The notes under the pieces were generated by a model. The model was not told where the DNA came from. It did not search any database and saw only the letters and a list, made by a program, of their open reading frames with translations. DNA of 64,000 nt from Chryseobacterium piperi (GTDB taxonomy: Bacteria > Bacteroidota > Bacteroidia > Flavobacteriales > Weeksellaceae): assembly GCF_002285635.2 (NCBI RefSeq), contig NZ_CP023049.2:744001-808000 (forward strand), given 5' to 3'. Each line of letters starts with the position of its first letter. Positions within the stretch are counted from its first letter, which is position 1. Of this stretch, positions 26,374 to 36,695 are shown piece by piece. The position numbers were made by a program, and so were the translations under genes.

Positions 26374-29300
26374 ATGAAAAACTGGACTTTTAGGCAATGG
26401 AACACCGTTTTAGGGTGGATTATTTTCGTCATTGCATTTTTCACGTACTTGTCAACCATAGAACCCAACTTTAGTTTTTGGGATTGTGGAGAGTACATTT
26501 CTTCTGCTGTAAAATTAGAGGTAACACATGCCCCGGGAGCTGCTTTATTCCAGATTGTGGGTGCTGTTGCGGCTATTTTTGCATTGGGGAAAGGAGAAAA
26601 TTATTCTATCGTAATCAATGCGATGTCTGCGCTATTCAGCGCCTTTACTATTTTATTTTTGTTCTGGACCATTACTCACTTTGTAAGAAGGTTACTGAAC
26701 AAAGATTTTGAAGAAGTAACGAAACATCAGGAAATATCCATTCTTTTTGCCGGTGTAATCGGAGCTTTATGTTTTACATTTTCTGATACTTTCTGGTTTT
26801 CGGCTGTAGAAGGAGAGGTATATTCCATGGCTTCTATGTTTATCGCTCTTTTGGTATGGTTGATTACAAAATGGGAAAATGAATATACGGCTGCGGATAA
26901 TGAAAGATGGATCATTCTTATTTTCTTTATTGTAGGACTTTCAGTAGGGGTGCACATGATGTGTATGTTGTCTATTCCAGCAATCTGTCTAGTATATTAT
27001 GCAAGAAATTATAAGTTTACCTGGAAAAGCTTTATCTGGGCTAACTTAATTACATTGGGAATTTTAATTATCGTATTTAAGATTATTTTCCCATTAATCA
27101 TGACCATGTTTGGAAAACTTGAAATATTCTTTGTGAATGGTTTAGGGCTTCCTTTCCATTCAGGAACTATTGTCGCTTTCCTTCTTATGGTTGCGATCTG
27201 CTACTTCATTATTAAATATGCGAGAAGAAGTAAGAAAAATGTTTATCAGACCGTTGCTTTATCTGTTGTTTATATGATGATTGGTTTTTCATGCTGGATG
27301 GTAATTCCAATCAGAGCGAATGCTAATCCACCGATGAACCTTAATGATCCGGATACGGCTATTGGAATGCTGGATTATTATAATAGAGAGCAGTATGGAG
27401 ACTGGCCAACGATCTACGGGCAAAACTATACGGCTTTTCTTGATGCTAACGGAATTGAAAAAAATGAAGACGGAAGTTTTAAAACAAAGAAAACCGGAGA
27501 AATTTTCGAGAAAGATGAGAAAACCGGTACTTACCGAAAGACCGGAGATCGTTTCAATTATGTTTTCAGCAAGTCTCAGATCAGCTTAATGCCGAGAATG
27601 TTTAATGAGGATAAGGCGGTGATGGCCAACTACATTTCGATGTATGGAGCACCTGATTTTACCTTTAACTATGGAAATGAAGATGTAGCTGATAATCCTC
27701 AGGCGAAGGAAATTTTTGATGACCTTAGAAAGAAATACGAAGATAAGTCCATTACTGCTTCTGATTATCTGAAAGTAAAACCATACAATCTTATTAATGT
27801 TCAAAAGCCTTCTCTGGCTCAGAATATGGATTATTTTATTACATTCCAGAACGGATATTATTTTGTACGATACCTGATGTGGAATTTTGTTGGAAGACAA
27901 AATGACTTGGAAGGAAATATGGAAAGCACAAAAGGAAACTGGATTTCCGGATTCTCTTTCATTGATAATGCGTTGTGGGGAAACCAGGATAAAATGCCGG
28001 CTAAATTTAAAAACGAAAGTACGGTAGCCTTTTTCTTCTTACCCTTAATTTTAGGATTAATTGGATTCTTCTTCCAGCTGAACAGAGACTTTGGAAGATT
28101 CTATGCGATATTATCATTATTTGTTATAACCAGTGTAGGGATTATTTTCTACACAGGGGTAAAACCTTTCGAACCGAGAGAAAGAGATTATGCAATGGTG
28201 GGCTCATTCTATGCTTTTGCCATATGGATTGGTTTAGGAGCGGGTGCTATTTTATGGTTCATTCAGTCTAAAGTAAAATCTAATGCAGCTAATATTGTTG
28301 CCGGAGTAATATTATTAGGAGTTCCTTTCATGATGGGATTCCAGAATTATAACGTACACGACAGAAGTAACCGATATACGGCTTATGATTATTCATACTC
28401 AGTATTAAAATCATTACCAAAAGAGGGAATCTTATTTGTATATGGAGATAATGATACATATCCGGTTTGGGCTATTCAGGAAACTGAAAGATTCCGTGAT
28501 GATGTTAAAGTAATCAACTTTACACTTTTATCTACTCCATGGAATATCGATCAGGTAAAAAGAAAAACCTATAATGCGAATCCAATTCCGAGTCAGTTGA
28601 CACATGAAGACTACAGGGATGGATCTAATGATCAGGTTTATTTAATGAAGAAAGAAGATTGGAAAAATATTTTTGATAATCTTCAGCAGCAAGGAGCTCC
28701 TGCCACGGAATTCCAATCTTTCAGAAAATATCTTACACAGGATTCCATTACCTTAAAAGAAGCGGTGAATTTCATTAAAATGAAATCTCCGGAGAAAGAT
28801 GAGATTTTAAAAATGATCTTTGGTGAAGCTCGTTATGAAAAGTACAACTTCCTTCCGGTAAGTAAATTTATCTTACCTGTGAATAAAGACAATGCATTAA
28901 GAGCAGGAATCATTAATCAGGCTGACTTGCCTAATGCAGTCAATCAGATCATGATCGATTATAAAGCCAATACATTATATAAAAGCAACCTGATGATGTT
29001 TGATATTCTGGCTAATTTTGACTGGAAAAGACCGATCAACTTCTCTTCAGGAGGTATTTATGACAGTGAAAATATTTTCTATCTGGACGAGTATCTTCAG
29101 TTTGACGGTTTCAGCTACAGGTTGATTCCTATCCACACGCCACCAAACAATGATGGTGATATGGGAAGGGTAGATGCCAACTCATTATATAATGTGGTGA
29201 AAAACTTCAGATGGGGGAATTTTAAAGATTTAAATACCCATTTCGATGAAACAGCTACATCTAATATTATCAGTTACAGAAGCTCGGCAAGCAGAGCGGC

Positions 29301-29859
29301 GGCAGCACTTTCTCTGAGCGGACAGAAAGCTAAAGCAGTTGAATTATTGGATTTGGCAGCAAAAGAAATTCCAGTAGAAAAATACAATGATCCACGTTCA
29401 TTAAGCTCTATTGTTTACGGATATATCGTAGCGGGTCAGGAGCAAAAAGGATTAAAGCTGGCAGAAATTCTTAAGAAAGGAATTTTTGATGAATATGATT
29501 ATTATCTAAGTCTTGCTCCTGGTGAGCAGAGGTATCTGAGAAGAGCAATGGGAGCAAAACCTATGGAATATTCTCTTGTGGTATCTGCTGTAACAACTGC
29601 TTACACTGCAATTGGCCAAAAAGATAAGGCCTATGATTATTTAGTGAAGTCCATAGAACCTATTGATAAAAAATTCAATGTATTTGTCAAAGACCTTCAG
29701 CAGATGGGCAAAGAAAAAGCGATGAGCGAATCTGAAAATGTACAGAAGATTACACCATTCTACCAATATCTATTTGATATTATGGCGCCTTTTGATTCCA
29801 CTTATTCTAAGGAAAAAGAAAATCAGATTACCACAGCTATTATGAAAGCAACACAATAG
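26374..29859 (+). CDS. DUF2723 protein O-mannosyltransferase-like protein (GT117), copy 1
   Basis: 1161-residue membrane glycosyltransferase of the DUF2723/GT117 type, related to eukaryotic TMEM260. The N-terminal half has about 12 membrane helices; the first periplasmic loop carries FSFWDCGEYISSA (33-45), whose Asp/Glu correspond to the catalytic acid motif of GT-C enzymes. The C-terminal third (from about 930) is soluble and helical with TPR-like repeats (SGQKAKAVELLDLAAKEIP). Family members are thought to glycosylate exported proteins using a lipid-linked sugar. Its neighbour at 30155 is a near-copy. A promoter resembling the consensus (TATTTTCG, 26348-26355, one mismatch) precedes it. Confidence 0.85.
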   Translation: MKNWTFRQWNTVLGWIIFVIAFFTYLSTIEPNFSFWDCGEYISSAVKLEVTHAPGAALFQIVGAVAAIFALGKGENYSIVINAMSALFSAFTILFLFWTITHFVRRLLNKDFEEVTKHQEISILFAGVIGALCFTFSDTFWFSAVEGEVYSMASMFIALLVWLITKWENEYTAADNERWIILIFFIVGLSVGVHMMCMLSIPAICLVYYARNYKFTWKSFIWANLITLGILIIVFKIIFPLIMTMFGKLEIFFVNGLGLPFHSGTIVAFLLMVAICYFIIKYARRSKKNVYQTVALSVVYMMIGFSCWMVIPIRANANPPMNLNDPDTAIGMLDYYNREQYGDWPTIYGQNYTAFLDANGIEKNEDGSFKTKKTGEIFEKDEKTGTYRKTGDRFNYVFSKSQISLMPRMFNEDKAVMANYISMYGAPDFTFNYGNEDVADNPQAKEIFDDLRKKYEDKSITASDYLKVKPYNLINVQKPSLAQNMDYFITFQNGYYFVRYLMWNFVGRQNDLEGNMESTKGNWISGFSFIDNALWGNQDKMPAKFKNESTVAFFFLPLILGLIGFFFQLNRDFGRFYAILSLFVITSVGIIFYTGVKPFEPRERDYAMVGSFYAFAIWIGLGAGAILWFIQSKVKSNAANIVAGVILLGVPFMMGFQNYNVHDRSNRYTAYDYSYSVLKSLPKEGILFVYGDNDTYPVWAIQETERFRDDVKVINFTLLSTPWNIDQVKRKTYNANPIPSQLTHEDYRDGSNDQVYLMKKEDWKNIFDNLQQQGAPATEFQSFRKYLTQDSITLKEAVNFIKMKSPEKDEILKMIFGEARYEKYNFLPVSKFILPVNKDNALRAGIINQADLPNAVNQIMIDYKANTLYKSNLMMFDILANFDWKRPINFSSGGIYDSENIFYLDEYLQFDGFSYRLIPIHTPPNNDGDMGRVDANSLYNVVKNFRWGNFKDLNTHFDETATSNIISYRSSASRAAAALSLSGQKAKAVELLDLAAKEIPVEKYNDPRSLSSIVYGYIVAGQEQKGLKLAEILKKGIFDEYDYYLSLAPGEQRYLRRAMGAKPMEYSLVVSAVTTAYTAIGQKDKAYDYLVKSIEPIDKKFNVFVKDLQQMGKEKAMSESENVQKITPFYQYLFDIMAPFDSTYSKEKENQITTAIMKATQ

Positions 29860-29875
29860 AAACAGTATATTTTAA

Positions 29876-29903
29876 AAACGGAACTTCGGTTCCGTTTTTT
29901 TTT
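29876..29903 (+). terminator. Terminator after DUF2723 copy 1
   Basis: AAAACGGAAC, UUCG tetraloop, GTTCCGTTTT, then T-run. The terminator of copy 2 is the same except for the last loop base. Confidence 0.9.
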
Positions 29904-30052
29904 GTTTTAAAAGTAAATGGATTTATTAAAAACTGAATAGTAATTTAAATGTACAATAAGCTATATCTGAATATGTCATAACCATATCATTAAAAAATTA
30001 CAAGTCTAATATTAAAAGGTATTATTAAGTAAATTATTAAGAACAATAGCTG

Positions 30053-30081
30053 TTGAAAAGGGTTAAAAAAAAGTATCTTTG
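30053..30081 (+). promoter_or_regulatory. Promoter of DUF2723 copy 2
   Basis: TTG (30053-30055), 18-base spacer, TATCTTTG (30074-30081). The upstream region differs from that of copy 1, so the two copies are probably expressed independently. Confidence 0.6.
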
Positions 30082-30154
30082 AAATCCTGGTGAGTAAAAG
30101 AGTTTAACTGGATGAAAAATTACTTAAAAAAGATATTATAAATTAACTTTTTAT

Positions 30155-33100
30155 ATGAAGAACTGGACTTTTAGGCAATGGAATACCGTTTTAGGATGGA
30201 TTATTTTCGTCATTGCATTTATTACTTATTTATCAACAATAGAGCATTATTTGAGTTTTTGGGATTGTGGAGAGTACATCTCTTCTGCTGTAAAATTAGA
30301 GGTAACACACGCCCCGGGAGCTGCTTTATTCCAGATCGTGGGTGCTGTTGCGGCTATTTTTGCATTAGGAAAAGCAGATAATTATGCAATTGTCATCAAT
30401 GCGATGTCTGCGCTATTCAGCGCATTTACTGTTTTATTTTTGTTCTGGACCATTACTCACTTTGTAAGAAGGTTACTGAACAAAGACTTTGAAGAAGTAA
30501 CGAAACATCAGGAAATATCCATTCTTTTTGCCGGTGTAATCGGAGCTTTATGTTTTACATTTTCTGATACATTTTGGTTTTCAGCTGTAGAAGGAGAGGT
30601 ATATTCCATGGCTTCTATGTTTATCGCCCTTTTGGTGTGGCTGATTACAAAATGGGAAAATGAGTATAAAGCTGCGGATAATGAAAGATGGATCATCCTT
30701 ATTTTCTTTATTGTAGGACTTTCAGTAGGGGTGCATATGATGTGTATGTTGTCTATTCCAGCAATCTGTCTAGTATATTATGCAAGAAATTATAAGTTTA
30801 CCTGGAAAAGCTTTATCTGGGCTAACTTAATTACATTGGGAATTTTAATTATTGTATTTAAAATTATTTTCCCATTGATTATGACGATATTTGGAAAACT
30901 GGAGATACTATTTGTAAATGGTTTAGGACTTCCTTTCCATTCAGGAACTATTGTCGCTTTTCTTCTTATGGTTGCGATCTGCTACTTCATCATTAAATAT
31001 GCGAGAAGAAGCAAGAAAAATGTTTATCAGACCATTGCTTTATCTGTTGTTTATATGATGATTGGTTTTTCATGCTGGATGGTAATTCCAATCAGAGCGA
31101 ATGCTAATCCACCGATGAACCTTAATGATCCGGATACGGCTATCGGAATGCTGGATTATTATAACAGGGCACAATATGGAGACTGGCCAACGATCTACGG
31201 GCAAAACTATACGGCTTTCCTTGATGCTAAAGGAATTGAAAAAAATGAAGACGGAAGTTTTAAAACGGAAAAGACAGGTGATATCTATGAAAAGGATGAA
31301 AAAACCGGTACTTACCGAAAGACCGGAGATCGTTTCAATTATGTCTTCAGCAAGTCTCAGATCAGCTTAATGCCGAGAATGTTTAATGAGGATAAGGCGG
31401 TGATGGCCAACTATATTTCGATGTATGGAGCACCTGACTTTACCTTTAACTATGGAAATGAAGATGTAGCTGATAACCCTCAGGCTAAGGAAATTTTTGA
31501 TGACCTTAGAAAGAAATATGAAGATAAATCCATTACTGCTTCTGACTATCTGAAAGTAAAACCATACAATCTTATTAATGTTCAAAAGCCTTCTCTGGCT
31601 CAGAATATGGATTATTTCATTACATTCCAGAACGGATATTATTTTGTACGATACCTGATGTGGAATTTTGTTGGAAGACAAAATGATTTGGAAGGACACA
31701 TGGAAAGTACTAATGGGAATTGGATTTCCGGATTCTCTTTCATCGATAATGCGTTGTGGGGAAACCAGGATAAAATGCCGGCTAAATTTAAAAATGAAAG
31801 TACGGTGGCTTTTTTCTTCTTACCATTGATCTTAGGATTAATTGGATTCTTCTTCCAGCTGAACAGAGACTTTGGAAGGTTTTATGCTTTGTTGTCTTTA
31901 TTTATTCTAACAGGTGCGGGAATTGTTTTCTATACAGGAGTAAAGCCGTTTGAAGTAAGAGAAAGAGATTATGCAATGGTAGGGTCTTTCTATGCTTTTG
32001 CCATATGGATTGGTTTAGGAGCGGGTGCTATTTTATGGTTCATTCAGTCTAAAGTAAAATCTAATGCAGCTAATATTGTTGCCGGAGTAATATTATTAGG
32101 AGTTCCGTTCATGATGGGATTCCAGAATTATAATACTCATGATCGTAGTCGTAAATCGGCTGCTCACGACTATGCCTATTCATTTTTAAAGTCTTTACCA
32201 AAAGAAGATATTATGTTTCTGTACGGAGATAATGATACATTCCCGGTTTGGGCTATTCAGGAAACTGAGAGATTACGGGATGATGTAAAAACGGTTAATT
32301 TTACATTGCTTTCCACTCCTTGGTATTGTGATCAGGTAAAAAGGAAGACCTATAATGCTAGCCCTATTCCAGGAGAACTTACGCGTGAAGATTATAAAGA
32401 TGGTGTAAACGATCAGATTTATATTATGAAAAAAGAGGACTGGCAGAATATATTCAGTAATCTTCAGCAGCAAGGAGCTCCTGTCACGGAACTTCAATCC
32501 TTCAAAAAGTATCTAACTCAAGATTCCATTACTTTAAAAGAGGCCATAAGTTTTATCAAACTGAAATCTCCGGAGAAAGATGAGATTTTAAAAATGATCT
32601 TTGGTGAAGCTCGTTATGAAAAGTACAACTTCCTTCCGGTAAGTAAATTTATCTTACCTGTGAACAAAGAAAACGCTTTGAAAGCAGGAATTATCAACCC
32701 AAGTGATTTGCCGAATACCGTTGATCAGATCATGATTGATTATAAAGCTAATACACTTTTTAAAGGTAACTTAATGATGTTCGATATTTTTGCCAATTTT
32801 GACTGGAAGAGACCAATCAATTTCTCTTCGGGAGGAGTTTATGATAGTGAAAATATTTTCTATCTGGATGATTATCTTCAGTTTGATGGTTTCAGCTACA
32901 GATTGATTCCTATCCATACGCCACCGAGAAGCGATGGTGATATGGGAAGAGTAGATGCTAATTCATTATATAATGTCGTGAAAAATTTCAAATGGGGTAA
33001 TTTTAAAGACCTGACCAACCATTACGATGAAACTGCAACATCCAATATTATAGGTTATAGATCAACAGTTAGCAGAGCTGTAGGAGCATTATCATCTACC

Positions 33101-33640
33101 GGACAGAAAGCTAAAGCAGTTGAATTATTGGATTTGGCGGCAAAAGAAATTCCGGTAGAAAAATATAATGATCCACGTTCATTAAGCTCTATTGTTTACG
33201 GATATATCGTAGCGGGTCAGGAGCAAAAAGGATTGAAGCTGGCAGAAATTCTTAAGAAAGGAATTTTTGATGAATATGATTATTATCTAAGTCTTGCTCC
33301 TGGTGAGCAGAGGTATCTGAGAAGGGCAATGGGAGCAAAACCTATGGAATATTCTCTTGTGGTATCTGCTGTAACAACTGCTTACACTGCAATTGGACAA
33401 AAAGATAAGGCCTATGGCTATTTAGTAAAGTCCATAGAACCTATTGATAAAAAATTCAATGTATTTGTTAAAGATCTTCAACAGATGGGCAAAGAGAAAG
33501 CGATGAGCGAATCTGAAAATGTACAGAAGATCACGCCATTCTACCAATATCTATTTGATATTATGGCACCTTTTGATTCCACTTATTCTAAGGAAAAGGA
33601 AAATCAGATTACCACAGCTATTATGAAAGCAACACAATAG
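30155..33640 (+). CDS. DUF2723 protein O-mannosyltransferase-like protein (GT117), copy 2
   Basis: Same length (1161 residues) and layout as copy 1: about 12 N-terminal membrane helices, the LSFWDCGEYISSA acid motif in the first loop, and a soluble TPR-like C-terminus. Long stretches are identical in protein and almost so in DNA (for example most of residues 60-330 and the last 150), while others diverge strongly (residues 26-33, about 585-610, 665-790, 945-1010). The pattern suggests duplication with later gene conversion. The divergent middle block lies after the last helices, in the likely acceptor-facing part, so the two may glycosylate different proteins. Confidence 0.85.
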   Translation: MKNWTFRQWNTVLGWIIFVIAFITYLSTIEHYLSFWDCGEYISSAVKLEVTHAPGAALFQIVGAVAAIFALGKADNYAIVINAMSALFSAFTVLFLFWTITHFVRRLLNKDFEEVTKHQEISILFAGVIGALCFTFSDTFWFSAVEGEVYSMASMFIALLVWLITKWENEYKAADNERWIILIFFIVGLSVGVHMMCMLSIPAICLVYYARNYKFTWKSFIWANLITLGILIIVFKIIFPLIMTIFGKLEILFVNGLGLPFHSGTIVAFLLMVAICYFIIKYARRSKKNVYQTIALSVVYMMIGFSCWMVIPIRANANPPMNLNDPDTAIGMLDYYNRAQYGDWPTIYGQNYTAFLDAKGIEKNEDGSFKTEKTGDIYEKDEKTGTYRKTGDRFNYVFSKSQISLMPRMFNEDKAVMANYISMYGAPDFTFNYGNEDVADNPQAKEIFDDLRKKYEDKSITASDYLKVKPYNLINVQKPSLAQNMDYFITFQNGYYFVRYLMWNFVGRQNDLEGHMESTNGNWISGFSFIDNALWGNQDKMPAKFKNESTVAFFFLPLILGLIGFFFQLNRDFGRFYALLSLFILTGAGIVFYTGVKPFEVRERDYAMVGSFYAFAIWIGLGAGAILWFIQSKVKSNAANIVAGVILLGVPFMMGFQNYNTHDRSRKSAAHDYAYSFLKSLPKEDIMFLYGDNDTFPVWAIQETERLRDDVKTVNFTLLSTPWYCDQVKRKTYNASPIPGELTREDYKDGVNDQIYIMKKEDWQNIFSNLQQQGAPVTELQSFKKYLTQDSITLKEAISFIKLKSPEKDEILKMIFGEARYEKYNFLPVSKFILPVNKENALKAGIINPSDLPNTVDQIMIDYKANTLFKGNLMMFDIFANFDWKRPINFSSGGVYDSENIFYLDDYLQFDGFSYRLIPIHTPPRSDGDMGRVDANSLYNVVKNFKWGNFKDLTNHYDETATSNIIGYRSTVSRAVGALSSTGQKAKAVELLDLAAKEIPVEKYNDPRSLSSIVYGYIVAGQEQKGLKLAEILKKGIFDEYDYYLSLAPGEQRYLRRAMGAKPMEYSLVVSAVTTAYTAIGQKDKAYGYLVKSIEPIDKKFNVFVKDLQQMGKEKAMSESENVQKITPFYQYLFDIMAPFDSTYSKEKENQITTAIMKATQ

Positions 33641-33655
33641 AAACAGCATATTTTA

Positions 33656-33684
33656 AAAACGGAACTTCAGTTCCGTTTTTTTTT
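33656..33684 (+). terminator. Terminator after DUF2723 copy 2
   Basis: AAAACGGAAC, TTCA loop, GTTCCGTTTT and T-run; duplicated from the terminator of copy 1 with one loop substitution. Confidence 0.9.
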
Positions 33685-33688
33685 GTTA

Positions 33689-33719
33689 TTGTATTCATTC
33701 ATTTTTAAGATTATATTTG
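33689..33719 (+). promoter_or_regulatory. Promoter of the GT-C-like gene
   Basis: TTG (33689-33691), 20-base spacer, TATATTTG (33712-33719), about 18 bases before the ATG at 33738; it starts inside the tail of the preceding terminator. Confidence 0.6.
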
Positions 33720-33737
33720 TGCAGTTAAAGAAGCACA

Positions 33738-35222
33738 ATGTCTGAAAGAACAAATAAACTCCCAATTTATGCTGTCATTTGTACAGTAGTTTTTAAACTC
33801 ATTTTTTTACTGACGCACCATATTCAGGAAGATGCGTTCATTACCTGGAGGGTAGCTCAGAACCTAATGGACTATGGAGTTATAGGATTTAACGGAGATA
33901 CTAAGATTTCAGCGTCTACGACGCATTTGTATGTTTTTGTCTCTTATCTTTTCAATCTTATCTTTGGAAAAGAATATTTTATTGAGCCTATTCTTATTTT
34001 TAATTCTATTCTTTTCACGATAGGAAGTTTGTTCTTATCGCACCTGCTTCTTAAAAATCCATGGCATAAAGCCATCTTTATATTTTTGTTCGGAATTTTA
34101 CCGCCTTCTATAAAGATTTCTATTTTAGGAATGGAGTATGGACTTCTTTTTTTCCTGGAAATGGCATTGCTATATTATGGCTTTAAAAAAGAAAAAAAGT
34201 GGGCGCTGATCCTGCTTCCTGTATTTATTTTATTTACGAGAATTGACACGGTTATTTTCTTAGGGATTGTATTTCTGGTAGATACTTTTTACAATAAAAA
34301 AATAAGATGGAGTTATATTCTGGGTGGAATCTTAGGGATTTCCGTCGCTCTTTCTTTCAATTGGCTGTATTTTGGAGAATGGGTTAACAATACCATTGTC
34401 GCAAAAAAACTTCTCTATGATAAAAATTTCACCTTAAATCAGGATATAGAATATTTCAGACTTAATTACGGAAACTTTTGGGGAATGCTAAAAGTGCCGG
34501 GTGATTTTAATCCGCTCACCATACTTATTCTGATTTTTGAATTGGTATGCTTTATATTTCTTATCCGGCAGAAGGAAAAGAGAAATTACTTTTTATGGAT
34601 GCTTTTTCTTTTCGGTTGGGCCAAACAGTTCATTTTCCTTTCTCAGAAAAGTCTTTTTGATTGGTATTATTGGGTGCCGCAGATTCTCCTTTTTGTTCCG
34701 GTGATCATATTTGTATTGGAACAGAAACAGAAAAGAAGACTATGGTTATCTTTATTAATCATTTTCTATATCCTGCCGATGCTGATTTTCCAGACGGTTC
34801 ATTCTATTGCTACAGGAAATGGAGAATGGAACTACAGGAGGTCAATAGGAATATTTTTGAACTTCTATGAAAAAGATAAGAACCAATGGATTCTATTGGA
34901 ACCTGCAGGGTATATTCCTTATTTCTCCGGATTGAAAACGATTGATGAAGTCGGATTGGTAGATAAGCAGATTCAGAATGAAATTAAAAAAGATAAGCCA
35001 CATTACTGGATCAATACGGTAAAAAACAGAAAACCTAAATATTTACTTTCTTATAATAACTTATTCAATGGTCCCGATGCAGAATATTATAAAGAACATT
35101 ACAGATTATTGGAGGAATGCAGAATAAATAATTATCTGAAAAGTGATAATAAGATTCTGGAGAAGATTTATAGACTGAAGCCATCAGGAACTGATTATAA
35201 TTTATATGTGAGGGTGAAATGA
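33738..35222 (+). CDS. GT-C-like polytopic membrane glycosyltransferase
   Basis: 494-residue protein with about ten membrane helices. The first extracytoplasmic loop has HHIQEDAFITWRVAQNLMDYG (27-47), in which the Glu-Asp pair resembles the catalytic acidic motif of GT-C lipid-dependent transferases, and GDTKISASTTHLY follows. The C-terminal 120 residues are soluble. No close family is named with confidence; a PMT or arabinofuranosyltransferase-like enzyme using a polyprenyl-linked sugar is the best guess. It follows two DUF2723 transferases but has its own promoter. Confidence 0.65.
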   Translation: MSERTNKLPIYAVICTVVFKLIFLLTHHIQEDAFITWRVAQNLMDYGVIGFNGDTKISASTTHLYVFVSYLFNLIFGKEYFIEPILIFNSILFTIGSLFLSHLLLKNPWHKAIFIFLFGILPPSIKISILGMEYGLLFFLEMALLYYGFKKEKKWALILLPVFILFTRIDTVIFLGIVFLVDTFYNKKIRWSYILGGILGISVALSFNWLYFGEWVNNTIVAKKLLYDKNFTLNQDIEYFRLNYGNFWGMLKVPGDFNPLTILILIFELVCFIFLIRQKEKRNYFLWMLFLFGWAKQFIFLSQKSLFDWYYWVPQILLFVPVIIFVLEQKQKRRLWLSLLIIFYILPMLIFQTVHSIATGNGEWNYRRSIGIFLNFYEKDKNQWILLEPAGYIPYFSGLKTIDEVGLVDKQIQNEIKKDKPHYWINTVKNRKPKYLLSYNNLFNGPDAEYYKEHYRLLEECRINNYLKSDNKILEKIYRLKPSGTDYNLYVRVK

Positions 35223-35292
35223 TACGAGTTGAGAGGTACGGGATATCAGATTAGCTGTAAAAATGGTAACTCGAATCTCGACCCCGAATCCT
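35222..35292. repeat. Word-reiterating hairpin repeat
   Basis: Left arm tacgagttgagaggtacggg (35223-35242) and right arm gtaactcgaatctcgacccc (35266-35285) are built from complementary words (gagttac, cgag, ttcgggg). It fills the gap between two genes and is the same type as those at 60775 and 61441. Confidence 0.5.
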
Positions 35293-35307
35293 AAAAAACT
35301 AAAAACT

Positions 35308-35838
35308 ATGAAATACTGTGCTTTTCTCAGAGGAGTCAATGTAAAAGGGACCAATATGAAAATGGTTGATGTCTGCCAGGTTTTTAAAGAAGTAGGAATG
35401 GAAGACGTAAATTCCATTCTGGCATCCGGAAATATTGTATTTTCTTCTGATAAACATGCAGCAGACCTCAAGGTAATTCTTGAAAAAGCAATGTCTGATT
35501 ATTTTTCTTATGAGGCTTTTTTGTTCATTAAATCTCAGGAAGAAATTGAGCATTTCTGGAGCGGAAATCCTTTTGAGAAAAATGAGGATCTTCATATTTA
35601 TACTTTTGTCGGAAATAAAGAGATAGAAGGTATTCTTATGAAAGAATTTGATATGGCTTCTAAAACTGAAAATGAGAGAGCTCAAATTGTTAATGGGGTA
35701 TTTTATTGGCAGGTTCCTAAAGGAAATACGCTGGATTCAAGCTTTGGAAAAATATTGGGTAAGAAAAGTATGAAAGATCAGTTTACGAGTAGAAACATCA
35801 ATACTTTTGAAAAAATATTGAAAAAAATGAGTTCATGA
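35308..35838 (+). CDS. DUF1697 domain protein
   Basis: 176-residue cytoplasmic protein with the DUF1697 start MKYCAFLRGVNVKGTNMKM, then VGMEDVNSILASGNIVFSS and the C-terminal FGKILGKKSMKDQFTSRNINTFEKI, where the 'TSRN' element is diagnostic. Function unknown. The frame is open to 35263, but that part lies in the intergenic repeat, so I start at ATG 35308. Its stop overlaps the next start (ATGA), beginning an operon that includes kdsA. Confidence 0.87.
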   Translation: MKYCAFLRGVNVKGTNMKMVDVCQVFKEVGMEDVNSILASGNIVFSSDKHAADLKVILEKAMSDYFSYEAFLFIKSQEEIEHFWSGNPFEKNEDLHIYTFVGNKEIEGILMKEFDMASKTENERAQIVNGVFYWQVPKGNTLDSSFGKILGKKSMKDQFTSRNINTFEKILKKMSS

Positions 35839-36695
35839 TAAAACTATTAACCATCACTTTTTTAGCTGCTTGTGTTTCTATATCTGCACAAACTGTTATT
35901 CCTTTGAAATTTGATAAGAATATTCCGGATTCGGAAAATAACTGGGTTGCTTTGCCTAAATCAGACAAAGAGAAAACCTATCATGTTGGGTTTATCTATT
36001 TTGATGAATATGCGGGATATACGTATAGAAATGCGGGAATTTTAACAGATGAAAACAATCAGCTGAATTATACTGAAGATGAAGATTCAAAGAAGAGGTT
36101 ATTAATAGCACGAATGGGCAACCTAGAATATAAAGTGGCTGAAATTTCTCCGGATTTATTAAAACGATTTAATTTGCCTGCTCAACCGGATTGGTTGAAA
36201 AACTATTTATCCTCAGGATCTGAAAATGATAAAGTTCTCAATAGAGCAAGCAAAATGAATGGTGCTAATTTTCCCCAACTAGCACTTCCAAAGTTAGAAA
36301 AGCTCTATCAAAATAATTTTAAAACTAATAAAGTGTATTTTGAGCTTGCCTTTTCATATAATGCACTAAAAGACTTCGCCAATGCGGAAAAAATCTGTAT
36401 GGAAGCCATGCGTAATAAAATTTCTGATGATCTTATCAATAAAGAATATATTTATTCGTTATTACAACAGAAAAAGACTAGTGAAGCGGATACTTTTTTA
36501 AGTGGAGCGCTGGGGAACTTTATAAATAAAGACAATAAAGCAGAATCGATGATGAATATGGTGGCTTTTAATGCCCAGTATAAGAATATAGATTTAGCTG
36601 AAAAATGGCTAAATTTACTAAAGAAAGAAAATGACGAAAAGTACAAGCAAAATATAGAACAGCTAGAAAATATAATAAATAAAAATAAAGATTAA
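35835..36695 (+). CDS. Secreted TPR-like hypothetical protein
   Basis: 286-residue exported protein (signal peptide to SISAQ, residue 18). The first half is mixed; from about residue 150 helical pairs resemble TPR units (PQLALPKLEKLYQNNFKTNKVYFELAFSYNALKDFANAEKICMEAM). No enzyme motif is visible. It is translationally coupled both ways: overlap of 4 bases with the DUF1697 gene and of 1 base with kdsA. Its function is not deducible; co-expression with kdsA hints at envelope work. Confidence 0.65.
   Translation: MIKLLTITFLAACVSISAQTVIPLKFDKNIPDSENNWVALPKSDKEKTYHVGFIYFDEYAGYTYRNAGILTDENNQLNYTEDEDSKKRLLIARMGNLEYKVAEISPDLLKRFNLPAQPDWLKNYLSSGSENDKVLNRASKMNGANFPQLALPKLEKLYQNNFKTNKVYFELAFSYNALKDFANAEKICMEAMRNKISDDLINKEYIYSLLQQKKTSEADTFLSGALGNFINKDNKAESMMNMVAFNAQYKNIDLAEKWLNLLKKENDEKYKQNIEQLENIINKNKD

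Noticed and set aside
26374..33640. Assembly artefact as cause of the two 1161-residue genes
   Set aside because: The copies differ in promoters, in several protein blocks and in the terminator loop, so they are real paralogues.
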